A DNA stretch of 64,000 nucleotides from the NCBI RefSeq assembly GCF_014856545.2, contig NZ_CP109811.1, forward strand, positions 738,001 to 802,000, read 5' to 3'. Origin of the DNA: Mesobacillus jeotgali (GTDB lineage: Bacteria; Bacillota; Bacilli; Bacillales; Cytobacillaceae). Both the position numbers and the translations under genes were made by a program. The notes under the pieces are model-generated. The model was given only the letters and a program-made list of their open reading frames with translations, was not told the origin of the DNA and made no database searches. Shown here piece after piece: positions 1 through 9,060 of this stretch. Within the stretch, counting starts at the first letter, position 1, and the number at the start of each line of letters is the position of its first letter.

Positions 1-341
1 TTGATAACATGGATAACTATAAGTTTGATGCAGTCCGATTAGGCTGGAGCGGAAGAACTGATCCAGATGGAAACATCTACGCCCTATTCCATACGGACGG
101 CTCAATCAACTACGGTTATTCAAACCCGAAAATGGACGAGCTGCTGGAACAGGCACGAGTTGAAGTCGACCAAAAAGAACGAAAGAAAATTTACAGCGAA
201 GCAACTGAACTAGGACAGGAAGAAGTACCGTTCATTTTCATCTACCACGAGAAGGATTACAAAGCATTTAAAAACAACTTACAGGGCTATAAACACATCT
301 CGGATCAAATGATGCGCTTCCACGACGTTTCATTTAAATAA
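1..341 (+). CDS. Peptide ABC transporter substrate-binding protein, C-terminal fragment
   Basis: Reading frame open from the window edge (codons from base 3) to TAA at 339-341; the start lies upstream. The ~112 visible residues match the C-terminal lobe of family 5 solute-binding lipoproteins (Opp/Dpp/nickel type): the R-L-G-W-S-G-R-T-D-P-D-G-N stretch and the ending with E-E-V-P-F-I-F-I-Y are typical of this lobe. It binds peptides or similar solutes outside the membrane and delivers them to the permeases encoded directly downstream. The following order of two permeases and two ATPases supports the call. Substrate cannot be told from this fragment; see the adjacent gamma-glutamyltransferase. 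Confidence 0.88.
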   Translation, partial: DNMDNYKFDAVRLGWSGRTDPDGNIYALFHTDGSINYGYSNPKMDELLEQARVEVDQKERKKIYSEATELGQEEVPFIFIYHEKDYKAFKNNLQGYKHISDQMMRFHDVSFK

Positions 342-417
342 GCATTCAACTTGATTCGGCTTGGAGATCCATTCTCCAAGCCGATGTATTTTAAGCTTGG
401 GAAAGGGAGGGAGCAGT

Positions 418-1371
418 GTGGTAAAATTTTTAATTCGCAGATTGGGACTTATGGTCGTTATCTTATTTCTAGTCAGCATCATCGTTTTTTCTTTAGTCCA
501 TCTTACTCCAGGCGACCCTGCAAGGATGATTTTAGGACAAGAGGCTACAGAGGAGTCGCTGCAGGCATTACGTGAACAAATGGGATTGAATGACCCACTG
601 TATGTGCAATATTTTTCCTGGGTTACGAATGTCCTCCAGGGTGACCTTGGAAATTCCCTGAAGGATAATACACCGGTTCTTACCGTGCTGCTTCAAAAGC
701 TGCCGGTCACGATCCAGCTGTCAATCATGTCATTTTTCATAGCGATGCTGATTGCCATCCCCGCTGGTATTATCTCAGCAACAAGAAAAGGAACGTTCTG
801 GGACTACTTTGGAACAACCTTCGCATTATCCGGAGTTTCTGTTCCACCGTTTTTCTTGGGAATTTTGCTCATTTTCATTTTCTCTATCTCATTAGGGTGG
901 CTGGCACCTTCAGGGTATGTCGAGCCATGGAAGGATTTTAAACAGAGTATGCTGTTAATGATCTTGCCTGCACTCGCAGTAGGCGTCAGATTGAGCGCTG
1001 AAATTACGAGGATGCTGCGTTCGAGCATGCTTGAAGTGCTTGAGGCGGATTATATCCGCACAGCATATGCAAAAGGTGTATTAGAAAGAGGAGTCGTTAT
1101 TGGTCATGCTTTGAAAAATGCACTCATTCCTGTTGTTACTGTTAGTGGACTGCAGTTGGCTACCTTCCTCGGTGGTGCTGTCATCACAGAAACGATTTTT
1201 GCAATACCAGGGATTGGGCGGCTAGTAATCGATGCGATATTGACAAGAGATTTTCCGGTGGTACAGGGGGCCGTTCTCTTCATGGCCATCGCTGTTGTCG
1301 TCGTTAACTTCTTTATTGATGTCCTATATTCCATTCTTGATCCAAGAATCAAGCTGACAGGGGGCCAGTGA
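418..1371 (+). CDS. Peptide ABC transporter permease (DppB/OppB type)
   Basis: 317 residues from a GTG at 418 with AGGGAGG about 8 bases upstream; an upstream in-frame ATG at 361 has no such site. Typical DppB/OppB architecture: N-terminal helix ending V-H-L-T-P-G-D-P-A, then about five more membrane helices, and the EAA loop around residues 205-225 (A-D-Y-I-R-T-A-Y-A-K-G), which contacts the ATPases. It forms the channel with the next gene, whose GTG overlaps this stop by four bases, indicating translational coupling. Confidence 0.93.
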   Translation: MVKFLIRRLGLMVVILFLVSIIVFSLVHLTPGDPARMILGQEATEESLQALREQMGLNDPLYVQYFSWVTNVLQGDLGNSLKDNTPVLTVLLQKLPVTIQLSIMSFFIAMLIAIPAGIISATRKGTFWDYFGTTFALSGVSVPPFFLGILLIFIFSISLGWLAPSGYVEPWKDFKQSMLLMILPALAVGVRLSAEITRMLRSSMLEVLEADYIRTAYAKGVLERGVVIGHALKNALIPVVTVSGLQLATFLGGAVITETIFAIPGIGRLVIDAILTRDFPVVQGAVLFMAIAVVVVNFFIDVLYSILDPRIKLTGGQ

Positions 1372-2261
1372 CCATGGAAGCACAGTTAGAACAAAAAATC
1401 GTCGTCGTTGAGAGCCCAAGAAAACGCCGGATGAAAGAAATGAGCTCTCGTTTCTTCCAAAATAAATTAGCAGTTGTTGGCGGTGTTTTTACTTTGCTCC
1501 TCATTCTTATGGCTGTTTTCGCCCCGCTCGTTGCGCCTTATAATCCAACGGAGCAGAATTATGCAAAGTTCCTGCAGAGTCCTAATGCAGAGAATCTGCT
1601 GGGCACAGATGAACTAGGCCGCGACATTCTAAGCCGGATCATCTATGGAGCAAGGGTGTCGATTCAGGCTGGGATTATATCGGTAGGAATCGCGTTGTTG
1701 ATCGGTATTCCTATTGGTCTTTTTTCAGGATATTACAGAGGCGTTTTGGATGAGTTCGTTGTCATGCGTTTTACGGATGCATTGCTTTCATTCCCGCCGC
1801 TCGTACTGGCGCTTTCACTGGCAGCGGTGCTTGGAGCAGGATTACAGAATGCGATGATTGCCATCGGTATTATCTTTACGCCTAACTTTATCCGTCTGGT
1901 AAGAGGAGAGGTTCTGAGCCAGAGGGAGCGTGAATATGTCACGGCAGCAAAAGCTTCCGGAATAAGTGACTTTAAAATCATCTTCAGGCATATCCTGCCA
2001 AACTGCATGCCGCCAATCTTAGTCCAGGCAACACTGGCGATTGCGGCAGCGATTATATCGGAAGCCTCTTTAAGTTACCTGGGGCTGGGAACTCAGCCTC
2101 CAACACCGAGCTGGGGAGCCATGTTATCTATGGGACAGGGCTACCTTGGGGACGCACCCTGGATTTCTCTATTCCCGGGCCTGTTTATCTTTTTGACTGT
2201 TCTATCAATCAACTTATTTGGTGATGGTCTGCGTGATGCACTGGATCCCAAGCTGAAGTGA
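1368..2261 (+). CDS. Peptide ABC transporter permease (DppC/OppC type)
   Basis: 297 residues from GTG at 1368 (overlapping the previous stop as GTGA); ATG at 1374 is the alternative start. It has the OppC_N-type amphipathic N-terminus with a first helix near residues 35-55, the L-L-G-T-D-E-L-G-R-D motif characteristic of DppC/OppC (about residue 75), and an EAA loop E-Y-V-T-A-A-K-A-S-G. Second half of the importer channel. Length is normal for the family. Confidence 0.93.
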   Translation: MTMEAQLEQKIVVVESPRKRRMKEMSSRFFQNKLAVVGGVFTLLLILMAVFAPLVAPYNPTEQNYAKFLQSPNAENLLGTDELGRDILSRIIYGARVSIQAGIISVGIALLIGIPIGLFSGYYRGVLDEFVVMRFTDALLSFPPLVLALSLAAVLGAGLQNAMIAIGIIFTPNFIRLVRGEVLSQREREYVTAAKASGISDFKIIFRHILPNCMPPILVQATLAIAAAIISEASLSYLGLGTQPPTPSWGAMLSMGQGYLGDAPWISLFPGLFIFLTVLSINLFGDGLRDALDPKLK

Positions 2262-2324
2262 GGTTATTAGAATGACATTTTCATACACTGCTAATCTAGT
2301 AAAACGAAAGGAGGAGGCAATCAA

Positions 2325-3359
2325 ATGACACAGCCCTTATTGGAAGTTAAGAATCTGAAGGTCAGCTTTGCCGGAAAAAAGAAGACCACAAATATAGTAG
2401 CCGGATTATCCTTTAATGTGGAAAAAGGGAAAACCCTTTGTATTGTTGGGGAATCAGGCTGTGGAAAAAGTATGACCTCCCTTTCGGTCATGGGTTTGCT
2501 TCCCAAGACGGGGGAAGTGGAAGGAGAAATTCTCTTAAAGGGTGATAACCTGACGGAAAAGTCTATGAAACAGATGAGCAAAATCAGGGGCAACCAGATT
2601 TCAATGATTTTCCAGGAACCAATGACTTCGCTTAATCCCGTACAGACAGTTGGAAAGCAGATTGCCGAGACTATTATTCTCCACCAGAATGTGAGCAAGA
2701 AGGAAGCTCGCCAGAAGGCAATTGAGATGCTTCAGCTGGTCGGCATTCCTTCACCGGAAAAGCGGATCGATGCCTATCCTCATGAGTTAAGCGGCGGAAT
2801 GCGGCAAAGGGTCATGATTGCGATCGCCCTTAGCTGCAATCCGGAACTGCTGATTGCGGATGAGCCGACTACAGCTCTTGATGTAACGATCCAGGCGCAG
2901 ATTCTTGATTTGATGAAGAACCTGCAAAAAGACCTGGATATGGGAATTATCATGATTACCCATGACCTGGCGGTTGTTTCTGAAATGGCGGACACAGTAC
3001 TGGTCATGTATGCAGGAAAAGCGGTTGAATATGGCACCAGAAAATCGATTTTCAACGATCCGAAGCATCCATATACACAGGGGCTGATGAAGTGTATCCC
3101 CGATGTAGATGCTGAAGAGGATGTCGAGGAGCTTTTTGTTATAAAAGGATCAGTGCCATCTCCGGATGCGATGCCAGCAGGCTGCCGATTTGCCGATCGC
3201 TGCCCGTATGTGCAGGATATCTGCAGGGCACAATCCCCGGATCTCGAGCAAGTAGATTCACAACACACAGTGAGCTGCTGGAAATACACTGATTTATGGA
3301 AGGAAGGTGAGGCAAATGGGCCAGCCATTAGTGAAGTTGCCGTCGGAAAATCTTCTTGA
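2325..3359 (+). CDS. Peptide ABC transporter ATP-binding protein (DppD/OppD type)
   Basis: 344 residues; ATG preceded by AAAGGAGGAGG. Walker A G-E-S-G-C-G-K-S near residue 45, signature L-S-G-G-M-R-Q-R, Walker B L-L-I-A-D-E-P-T and a C-terminal oligopeptide/dipeptide extension with the Cys cluster C-R-F-A-D-R-C-P-Y that is usual in OppD/DppD (an Fe-S or metal-type Cys motif). Powers peptide uptake with the following ATPase. Its last 44 bases overlap the next gene. Confidence 0.93.
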   Translation: MTQPLLEVKNLKVSFAGKKKTTNIVAGLSFNVEKGKTLCIVGESGCGKSMTSLSVMGLLPKTGEVEGEILLKGDNLTEKSMKQMSKIRGNQISMIFQEPMTSLNPVQTVGKQIAETIILHQNVSKKEARQKAIEMLQLVGIPSPEKRIDAYPHELSGGMRQRVMIAIALSCNPELLIADEPTTALDVTIQAQILDLMKNLQKDLDMGIIMITHDLAVVSEMADTVLVMYAGKAVEYGTRKSIFNDPKHPYTQGLMKCIPDVDAEEDVEELFVIKGSVPSPDAMPAGCRFADRCPYVQDICRAQSPDLEQVDSQHTVSCWKYTDLWKEGEANGPAISEVAVGKSS

Positions 3360-4305
3360 TGTACAGGACCTGAAGAAACACTTTCCTGTCGGTGATCAAG
3401 GGTACTTTGGTGAAAAACAGGTAGTAAAAGCATTGGATGGCATCACCTTTACTCTAAAAAGAGGCGAAACTCTGGGAATCGTAGGTGAATCTGGATGCGG
3501 CAAATCTACGATGGGCCGGGCCATCCTCAGGCTTCACGAACCAAGCTCAGGAACGATCGTTTATGACGGAAAGGATATCACGAATGTTTCCAAGCGGCAG
3601 ATGCGTGATAACCGCAAAGATATGCAGATCATTTTCCAGGATCCATATGGTTCCCTGAACCCAAGAATGACTGTAGGCGCGATGCTGTCAGAAATCGTTG
3701 AAACCCATAAAATTGTTCCGAGAAAAGAGCTATATGACTATGTTTGTCATCTGCTGGTAGAAGTTGGGCTTTCGGAACAGCATTATTACCGCTTCCCGCA
3801 TGAGTTTTCAGGCGGCCAGCGCCAGAGGGTGAGTATTGCACGCGCGCTGTGCACGAACCCGAAGCTGATTGTCTGTGATGAAGCTGTCTCTGCTTTGGAT
3901 GTATCAGTCCAGTCACAGATCCTGAATTTGCTGCAGCGATTGAAAAAGGAGCACCAGCTGACATACTTATTTATTTCCCACGACCTTAGCGTTGTGAAGC
4001 ACGTAAGCGACCGTGTTGCCGTCATGTACTTAGGGAAAATGGTCGAACTTGCTGATAAAAAGGACCTTTATGATAATCCGCTGCACCCTTATACAAAGGC
4101 CTTGCTATCTGCAATTCCTTCAACCAAGGAAGAGAAGAAGAGGGAAAGGGTCATTTTAAAAGGGGATGTGCCAAGCCCGATCAATGTTCCGAGCGGCTGC
4201 CGTTTCCATACAAGATGTCCGCTTGCTACCGATCGATGCAGGGCAGAAGAGCCGGCATTCAGGGAGGTAAGCGAGAACCACTTTGCAGCTTGCCATTATG
4301 CATAA
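3316..4305 (+). CDS. Peptide ABC transporter ATP-binding protein (DppF/OppF type)
   Basis: 329 residues. ATG at 3316 is chosen because AAGGAAGGTGAGG lies just upstream; a GTG at 3307 sits inside that site. Walker A G-E-S-G-C-G-K-S, signature F-S-G-G-Q-R-Q-R, Walker B L-I-V-C-D-E-A-V-S-A-L-D, and the C-terminal Cys cluster C-R-F-H-T-R-C-P. Second ATPase of the importer, overlapping the first by 44 bases, so the two are co-translated. Last gene of the importer operon before a terminator hairpin. Confidence 0.93.
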   Translation: MGQPLVKLPSENLLDVQDLKKHFPVGDQGYFGEKQVVKALDGITFTLKRGETLGIVGESGCGKSTMGRAILRLHEPSSGTIVYDGKDITNVSKRQMRDNRKDMQIIFQDPYGSLNPRMTVGAMLSEIVETHKIVPRKELYDYVCHLLVEVGLSEQHYYRFPHEFSGGQRQRVSIARALCTNPKLIVCDEAVSALDVSVQSQILNLLQRLKKEHQLTYLFISHDLSVVKHVSDRVAVMYLGKMVELADKKDLYDNPLHPYTKALLSAIPSTKEEKKRERVILKGDVPSPINVPSGCRFHTRCPLATDRCRAEEPAFREVSENHFAACHYA

Positions 4306-4314
4306 CTTGGAGAG

Positions 4315-4346
4315 GTCCTTGCCTAGTTGGTAAGGACGTTTCTTTC
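4315..4346 (+). terminator. Intrinsic terminator after the ABC importer
   Basis: Stem GTCCTTGCC / GGTAAGGAC with one G-U pair and a five-base loop (TAGTT), followed by GTTTCTTTC. Ten bases after the stop of the second ATPase gene; the poor T run suggests partial readthrough. Confidence 0.6.
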
Positions 4347-4388
4347 GAGATGAAAAAAGAGTTGTTGTTTTATAAAAAGAGAATATTT

Positions 4389-4426
4389 CATTTGTAAGGC
4401 TAATAAGCTAAATTGACTTACAAATG
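4389..4426 (+). promoter_or_regulatory. Inverted repeat ahead of the gamma-glutamyltransferase gene
   Basis: Perfect 10-bp arms CATTTGTAAG and CTTACAAATG separated by 18 bases, ending 32 bases before the downstream ATG and followed by no T run. This could be an operator or an mRNA hairpin; I cannot assign a regulator. Confidence 0.4.
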
Positions 4427-4458
4427 AAAGCGACCATCTTTGAGGGGGAGATCAATTC

Positions 4459-6069
4459 ATGAACGTAGATTATCTGAATTATCCATATCAATCACAAAGA
4501 ACCGTAAGCTTTGCCAAGAATGGCATGGTTGCCACTTCTCAGCCGCTGGCAGCGCAAGCGGGTCTGGATATTTTAAAAAAAGGCGGAAACGCCATTGATG
4601 CAGCGATTGCGACAGCAGCATGTCTGACAGTTGTTGAGCCAACTTCTAACGGAATCGGCGGCGATGCGTTCGCATTAGTTTGGGTAAAAGGGGAACTTCA
4701 TGGCCTGAACGCCAGCGGCCCGGCACCGCAAAGCATCTCGATTGATGCCGTTAAGGAAAAGGGACATGAGAAAATGCCGACATTCGGATTGGTCCCTGTT
4801 ACCGTTCCAGGTGTACCTGCAGCATGGGCTGAGCTATCGAAACGATTCGGGAAACTGCCATTGACAGAGGTATTACAGCCGGCAATCGACTATGCAGAAA
4901 AGGGATATCCGCTGTCACCGGTTCTCGGCAAGTACTGGAATATCGCTTATGAAAAGTTTAAAGAAATTTTTACAGGTGATGAATACAAAGGCTGGTTTGA
5001 CACATTTGCTCCTGATGGAAAGGCGCCGCAGATCGGGGAAGTCTGGAAATCAGAAGGCCATGCAAGCACCTTGCGCCAGATTGCCGAAACAAATGCGGAA
5101 AGCTTTTACCGCGGAGAGCTGGCAGATAAAATTGATGAATTCTCCAAACAGCATGGCGGCTTCATCTCAAAAGAGGATTTAGCTGCATACAAGCCGGAAT
5201 GGGTACAGCCGATCAAGGTCAATTACAGAGGCTATGATGTCTGGGAAATCCCGCCGAATGGGCAGGGCATTGTTGCCTTGATGGCGCTGAACATGCTGAA
5301 GGGCTATGAACTGAATGAAAAAGAATCTGTGGATACATACCACAAGCAAATTGAAGCGATGAAGCTTGCGTTCGCGGATGCAAAGAAATATGTAACTGAT
5401 CCTGAGAAAATGACCGTCACTTCTGAGCAGCTTTTATCCGAGGAGTATGCGGAAGCAAGAAGAAGCTTGATTGGTGAAAAAGCCCGCCTGCCGGAGCCTG
5501 GCACACCTCCAAAGGGTGGAACCGTTTATCTGGCGGCAGCGGATGGAGAAGGAAACATGATTTCATTTATCCAGAGCAATTATATGGGCTTCGGATCCGG
5601 GATCGTCATTCCTGGAACAGGTATTGGTCTGCAGAACCGCGGAGCTGATTTTTCATTGGATCCGTCACATGATAATCGCCTTGAGCCAGGCAAAAAGACG
5701 TACCATACAATCATTCCGGGATTCCTGACAAAGGATAATGAAGCAGTCGGTCCGTTCGGAGTCATGGGCGGATACATGCAGCCACAGGGCCATGCCCAGG
5801 TGATCATGAACACAATCGACTTTAACCTGAACCCGCAGGCTGCGCTCGATTCACCACGCTGGCAATGGATGGAGGGCAATAAGGTGGTTGTGGAGAATAC
5901 TTTCCCTGCCCATATTGCCCAGGCATTGGCCAGGAAAGGGCACGATATCCACTTCGCACTGGACGGAGGCAGTTTCGGAAGAGGCCAGATTATCTGGAGA
6001 GACCCTGCAACCGGAGTGCTTTCCGGCGGAACAGAGTCAAGGACGGATGGGGCAATCGCAGCTTGGTAA
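4459..6069 (+). CDS. Gamma-glutamyltransferase-family enzyme (YwrD-like)
   Basis: 536 residues from ATG with GAGGGGGAG upstream. Gamma-glutamyltranspeptidase family (Ntn hydrolase): N-terminal G-G-N-A-I-D-A-A-I-A and G-I-G-G-D motifs (residues 40-70), and the self-processing site with the predicted nucleophile Thr355 in G-G-T-V-Y-L, followed by the oxyanion and substrate region Q-S-N-Y-M-G-F-G-S-G. Cleaves or transfers gamma-glutamyl groups. No signal peptide is visible, so it is likely cytosolic, unlike secreted GGT. It is followed by two chromate-transporter halves, the same neighbourhood known for ywrD-ywrB-ywrA in Bacillus subtilis, which supports the YwrD subgroup. Confidence 0.9.
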   Translation: MNVDYLNYPYQSQRTVSFAKNGMVATSQPLAAQAGLDILKKGGNAIDAAIATAACLTVVEPTSNGIGGDAFALVWVKGELHGLNASGPAPQSISIDAVKEKGHEKMPTFGLVPVTVPGVPAAWAELSKRFGKLPLTEVLQPAIDYAEKGYPLSPVLGKYWNIAYEKFKEIFTGDEYKGWFDTFAPDGKAPQIGEVWKSEGHASTLRQIAETNAESFYRGELADKIDEFSKQHGGFISKEDLAAYKPEWVQPIKVNYRGYDVWEIPPNGQGIVALMALNMLKGYELNEKESVDTYHKQIEAMKLAFADAKKYVTDPEKMTVTSEQLLSEEYAEARRSLIGEKARLPEPGTPPKGGTVYLAAADGEGNMISFIQSNYMGFGSGIVIPGTGIGLQNRGADFSLDPSHDNRLEPGKKTYHTIIPGFLTKDNEAVGPFGVMGGYMQPQGHAQVIMNTIDFNLNPQAALDSPRWQWMEGNKVVVENTFPAHIAQALARKGHDIHFALDGGSFGRGQIIWRDPATGVLSGGTESRTDGAIAAW

Positions 6070-6087
6070 TCTCAAAAAAGGTGTTGA

Positions 6088-6666
6088 ATGATAATGAAAC
6101 AGCTTGATCTATTCCTGGCATTTTTCCGAGTTGGAATACTGGGATACGGCGGCGGCCCATCATCGATCCCGCTCGTTCATAAAGAAGTAGTCGAGAAATA
6201 TAAGTGGATGAATGATGATGAGTTTGCTGATGTTTTAGCACTTGGCAATACCCTACCAGGACCGATTGCCACCAAGATGGCAGGCTATATCGGATACAGG
6301 GTTGCAGGGTTTACAGGAATGGTGAATGCCGTAATGGCTACAATCGTCCCGACTATACTGTTGATGATTATCTTACTAACCTCGATTTCTTCCTTTAAAG
6401 ATCTGCCATGGGTTGCTGGCATGACAAAAGCAGTCGTTCCGGTCGTTGGTGTCATGCTGGCGACCTTGACCTGGGACTTCTTTAAGAAATCAAATGAAAC
6501 GCTGGGAAAGGTGAACGCGGGTTTAATGGTGGTTGGCGGACTTATTCTGATGGAGGTTTTGAATATCCATCCAGCCATCCTGATTCTCGTGTTGTTAATA
6601 TTGGCTATCGCTAAAAAAGATAAAACTCCTAAGGTGGAGAACAAGATCGAAAGAGGGGTGGGATAA
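6088..6666 (+). CDS. Chromate transporter half, subunit 1 (YwrB-like)
   Basis: 192 residues; ATG 6088 or 6094 after AAAAAAGGTG. Half-size CHR-family protein: F-F-R-V-G-I-L-G-Y-G-G-G-P near residues 9-22, the L-G-N-T-L-P-G-P-I-A-T-K-M-A-G motif around 50-65, and about five membrane helices. CHR proteins export chromate, though short-chain pairs in Bacillus act together and their physiological substrate is less certain. Its stop shares one base with the start of the partner gene, so the two subunits are coupled. Confidence 0.9.
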   Translation: MIMKQLDLFLAFFRVGILGYGGGPSSIPLVHKEVVEKYKWMNDDEFADVLALGNTLPGPIATKMAGYIGYRVAGFTGMVNAVMATIVPTILLMIILLTSISSFKDLPWVAGMTKAVVPVVGVMLATLTWDFFKKSNETLGKVNAGLMVVGGLILMEVLNIHPAILILVLLILAIAKKDKTPKVENKIERGVG

Positions 6667-7193
6667 TGATTTATTGGCATATATTCCTCGCCTTTTTCAT
6701 CCCGGGAATCGTTGGCTACGGGGGAGGCCCGGCCTCGATTCCCCTGGTGGAAAATGAAGTGGTCGACCGCTATGGCTGGATGACGGTACCGGAATTCAGC
6801 GAAGTGCTGGCGATTGGAAATGCATTGCCAGGGCCAATCGCGACAAAAATGGCAGGTTATATTGGATATGAGCAAGGAGGAATTCTGGGTGCTGTTGTCG
6901 GCATTTTCGCCACAGTTGCACCGTCGCTGATCATTATGATCGTTCTCCTTGGAGTATTGTACCGGTTTAAAGATTCACCAAAAGTGAAAAGAATGACGAA
7001 TTATATCAGGCCAATCATCGCCGTTTTGCTTGGTGTCATGACGTTCAACTTCTTCTTTAACTCCTACGTGGACACAGGCATCATACAAACAGTTTTCTTG
7101 GTTGTTGCCAGTTACCTGCTGCTTGAAAAATGGAAGGTGCACCCTGCCTATGTCATCACTGCATCGTTAGCGTATGGCGGTTTATTTTTATAA
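6666..7193 (+). CDS. Chromate transporter half, subunit 2 (YwrA-like)
   Basis: 175 residues; ATG at 6666 preceded by AGAGGGGTGGG. Same fold as the previous gene, with G-Y-G-G-G-P near residue 18 and L-P-G-P-I-A-T-K-M-A-G near residue 57. Short-chain CHR pairs form one transporter with opposite subunit orientation. A terminator follows eight bases after the stop, closing a GGT-CHR-CHR transcription unit. Confidence 0.9.
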   Translation: MIYWHIFLAFFIPGIVGYGGGPASIPLVENEVVDRYGWMTVPEFSEVLAIGNALPGPIATKMAGYIGYEQGGILGAVVGIFATVAPSLIIMIVLLGVLYRFKDSPKVKRMTNYIRPIIAVLLGVMTFNFFFNSYVDTGIIQTVFLVVASYLLLEKWKVHPAYVITASLAYGGLFL

Positions 7194-7200
7194 TGGTAAA

Positions 7201-7228
7201 GAGCCCATCCAGGGAAGGATGGGCTTTT
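7201..7228 (+). terminator. Intrinsic terminator after the chromate genes
   Basis: Perfect stem GCCCATCC / GGATGGGC with a six-base loop followed by TTTT. Confidence 0.85.
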
Positions 7229-7462
7229 AATGTGCAGGAAACTCCGAGATAAGGGTACGATTGGGTTTTAAATGTGCCCTTATAGAAGGGGAAATTCCTT
7301 CATAAGGGTACAACATTAGCCTAAACACGGTATTAGAGTACCTATTGTGGTACTAATTTCACAAAATCATTAAGGCTTTAATGCATTTGAAAACATACCG
7401 CCATATTGTTGACGAAGTAAGCCTATTAAACAAGGGATAGCTTTTTAATTGGAAAAAATTTC
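7229..7462. other. Gene-free stretch with short degenerate repeats
   Basis: No open frame of note. ATAAGGGTAC occurs at 7249 and again at 7302, with the complementary GCCCTTAT at 7276 between them, so part of this stretch can fold back on itself. No function assigned. Confidence 0.4.
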
Positions 7463-7513
7463 TTGACTATCGAGTTGAACGGTATTATTATCATTATTGA
7501 TAATGATAATAAT
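7463..7513 (+). promoter_or_regulatory. Promoter with large overlapping palindromic operator
   Basis: TTGACT (7463-7468), a 17-base gap and TATTAT (7486-7491) form a good housekeeping promoter. From 7484 to 7513 runs a perfect inverted repeat with 14-bp arms, attattatcattat and ataatgataataat, around a central TG. It covers the -10 box and the presumed start, so binding would block transcription. The GATAAT-rich sequence resembles Fur-type boxes, but the regulator encoded next is also a candidate (autoregulation). Confidence 0.6.
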
Positions 7514-7542
7514 CGCAAACTAATATACAGCAGGTGATCACG

Positions 7543-8115
7543 ATGAAGGAAACGAAAGCAGATTTAATTTTACATCCAGTACGAATAAAGGTTCTTCACA
7601 CGTTATCCAGCGGGAGGAGGAAAACAGTACAGCAGATTGCTGAGAAGCTGCCAGAAGTGCCGCAGGCTACCTTATATCGCCATCTGAAAAAACTGCTTGA
7701 TGCCGGTATTATTGAGGTAGTCGAGGAAAACCAAGTGCGCGGCACGATTGAAAGAGTCTATGCATTGCCCCAGCAAAACGAAGTACTCTCACGGGAAGAA
7801 GTGCTCAAGGCCGGACCGGATGAGCATCTTGATTACTTTATTAAGTTTCTGGCCAATGTGCTAATGGATTTCGAGTCATATATCCGCCAGCCAAATTATG
7901 ATTTTCAAAAAGACATGGCAAGCTTTAGAACGGCAACATTGTACGCCAGCGATGAGGAATATAGTGAGTTTATCAGGAAGTACGTTGAATTGATCACGCC
8001 GTTTCTTCACAATGAGGAAACGCCCGACAGGAAGAAACGGACAGTTACCAATATTTTAACAACCCACCATACTATTGAAGAGGGGAATAAGGATGATGAA
8101 CGTCCAGATGGTTAA
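7543..8115 (+). CDS. Winged-helix transcriptional regulator (ArsR-like HTH)
   Basis: 190 residues from ATG 7543 with CAGGTGATC upstream; the GTG at 7534 is inside that site. Residues 1-75 form a winged helix of the ArsR/HTH_20 type (L-H-P-V-R-I-K-V-L-H-T-L, then Q-A-T-L-Y-R-H-L-K-K-L recognition helix and a wing ending R-V-Y-A-L). The C-terminal ~110 residues are helical and acidic with no metal-binding Cys cluster, so the signal is probably not a metal ion. Overlaps the next gene by 23 bases and likely controls it and itself through the palindrome at 7484-7513. Confidence 0.8.
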   Translation: MKETKADLILHPVRIKVLHTLSSGRRKTVQQIAEKLPEVPQATLYRHLKKLLDAGIIEVVEENQVRGTIERVYALPQQNEVLSREEVLKAGPDEHLDYFIKFLANVLMDFESYIRQPNYDFQKDMASFRTATLYASDEEYSEFIRKYVELITPFLHNEETPDRKKRTVTNILTTHHTIEEGNKDDERPDG

Positions 8116-9052
8116 AGAGGAGATTTCTTTTAAAAGTGATGTGGATTTAAAAGGGACATTATTAGTGCCGGATTTGGGGAAGGACTCTTACCCGACGATT
8201 GTATTCCTTCCGGGGTCAGGGGAATTGAACCGTGATGGCAGCACGCCTAATGGGAAATTCAAGTTTAATCTATACAAGGATCTGGCGGAGTTATGCACAT
8301 CACTCGGATTTGCAACCTTCCGCTACGATAAGAGAGGTGTCGGGGAAAGCGAAGGGAATTTTCATTCAGCCGGTCTTTCCGATGCACTGAAGGATGGAGA
8401 AACAGCAATGGATATGCTGGCAGCTCATCCGAAGGTCGACGAAAACAAGCTCATCATCATGGGACACAGTGAGGGGTGCATGGTCGGCACTGCCTTGAAC
8501 GCAATCAGGCCGGCAGCCGGCTTGGTCCTTCTGTCTGGCGGCGGTGAAACTCTTAAGGAGGCGCTCGATCACCAAAGGCAGCTGCTTTATAAAGAAATGA
8601 GAGAAAAGAAGGGCATCCAGGGCTTCATTATCAACAAGTTCAACACTCTTGATAAAGCTGAAAAACAAGCACAGGGCACCTATAAGAAAATGGTTGAATC
8701 CGATAAAGATGTAACAAAAACATTGGGCTTTATCAAAATGCCTGCAAAGTACTTCAGGGAGCATTTTGCGCTGAATATTGAAGAGGCATTGGCGAAAGTG
8801 ACTTGCCCGGTGCTGGCGATCAATGGCACAAAGGATTTTCAGGCTAATCCTGAAAAGCTGAAGCGCATTGAACAGTTTGTCCAGGGTGAATCTGAAATCC
8901 ATATCGTCGAAAACATGGACCACGGATTGAAGGTACAGCTTACACCGCTGAGACCATCCTCATACAAAAAGGATTACTTAAAAACCATTGGAAAGCCTAT
9001 CCACCCTGAGGCAGTGAAGCATCTGACCTCATGGCTGCAGAGATACCTTTAA
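8093..9052 (+). CDS. Alpha/beta hydrolase (serine aminopeptidase-like fold)
   Basis: 319 residues; ATG 8093 follows GAAGAGGGGAATAAGG. Alpha/beta hydrolase fold: oxyanion region F-L-P-G-S-G-E, nucleophile elbow G-H-S-E-G (residue ~128), acid in I-N-G-T-K-D and catalytic His in M-D-H-G. Probably a cytosolic esterase or peptidase-like hydrolase; substrate unknown. No signal peptide. Co-transcribed with the upstream regulator, so its substrate or product may be the regulator's signal (inference). Confidence 0.85.
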   Translation: MMNVQMVKEEISFKSDVDLKGTLLVPDLGKDSYPTIVFLPGSGELNRDGSTPNGKFKFNLYKDLAELCTSLGFATFRYDKRGVGESEGNFHSAGLSDALKDGETAMDMLAAHPKVDENKLIIMGHSEGCMVGTALNAIRPAAGLVLLSGGGETLKEALDHQRQLLYKEMREKKGIQGFIINKFNTLDKAEKQAQGTYKKMVESDKDVTKTLGFIKMPAKYFREHFALNIEEALAKVTCPVLAINGTKDFQANPEKLKRIEQFVQGESEIHIVENMDHGLKVQLTPLRPSSYKKDYLKTIGKPIHPEAVKHLTSWLQRYL

Positions 9053-9060
9053 TACGTGAA

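Noticed and set aside
2780..3433. 217-codon minus-strand open frame
   Set aside because: Fully inside the overlapping ATPase genes, no ribosome site, composition of a shadow frame.
6285..6875. 196-codon minus-strand open frame
   Set aside because: Opposite the two chromate-transporter genes, whose motifs are clear; no ribosome site.
8366..8923. 185-codon minus-strand open frame
   Set aside because: Shadow of the alpha/beta hydrolase; Phe/Cys-rich nonsense sequence.
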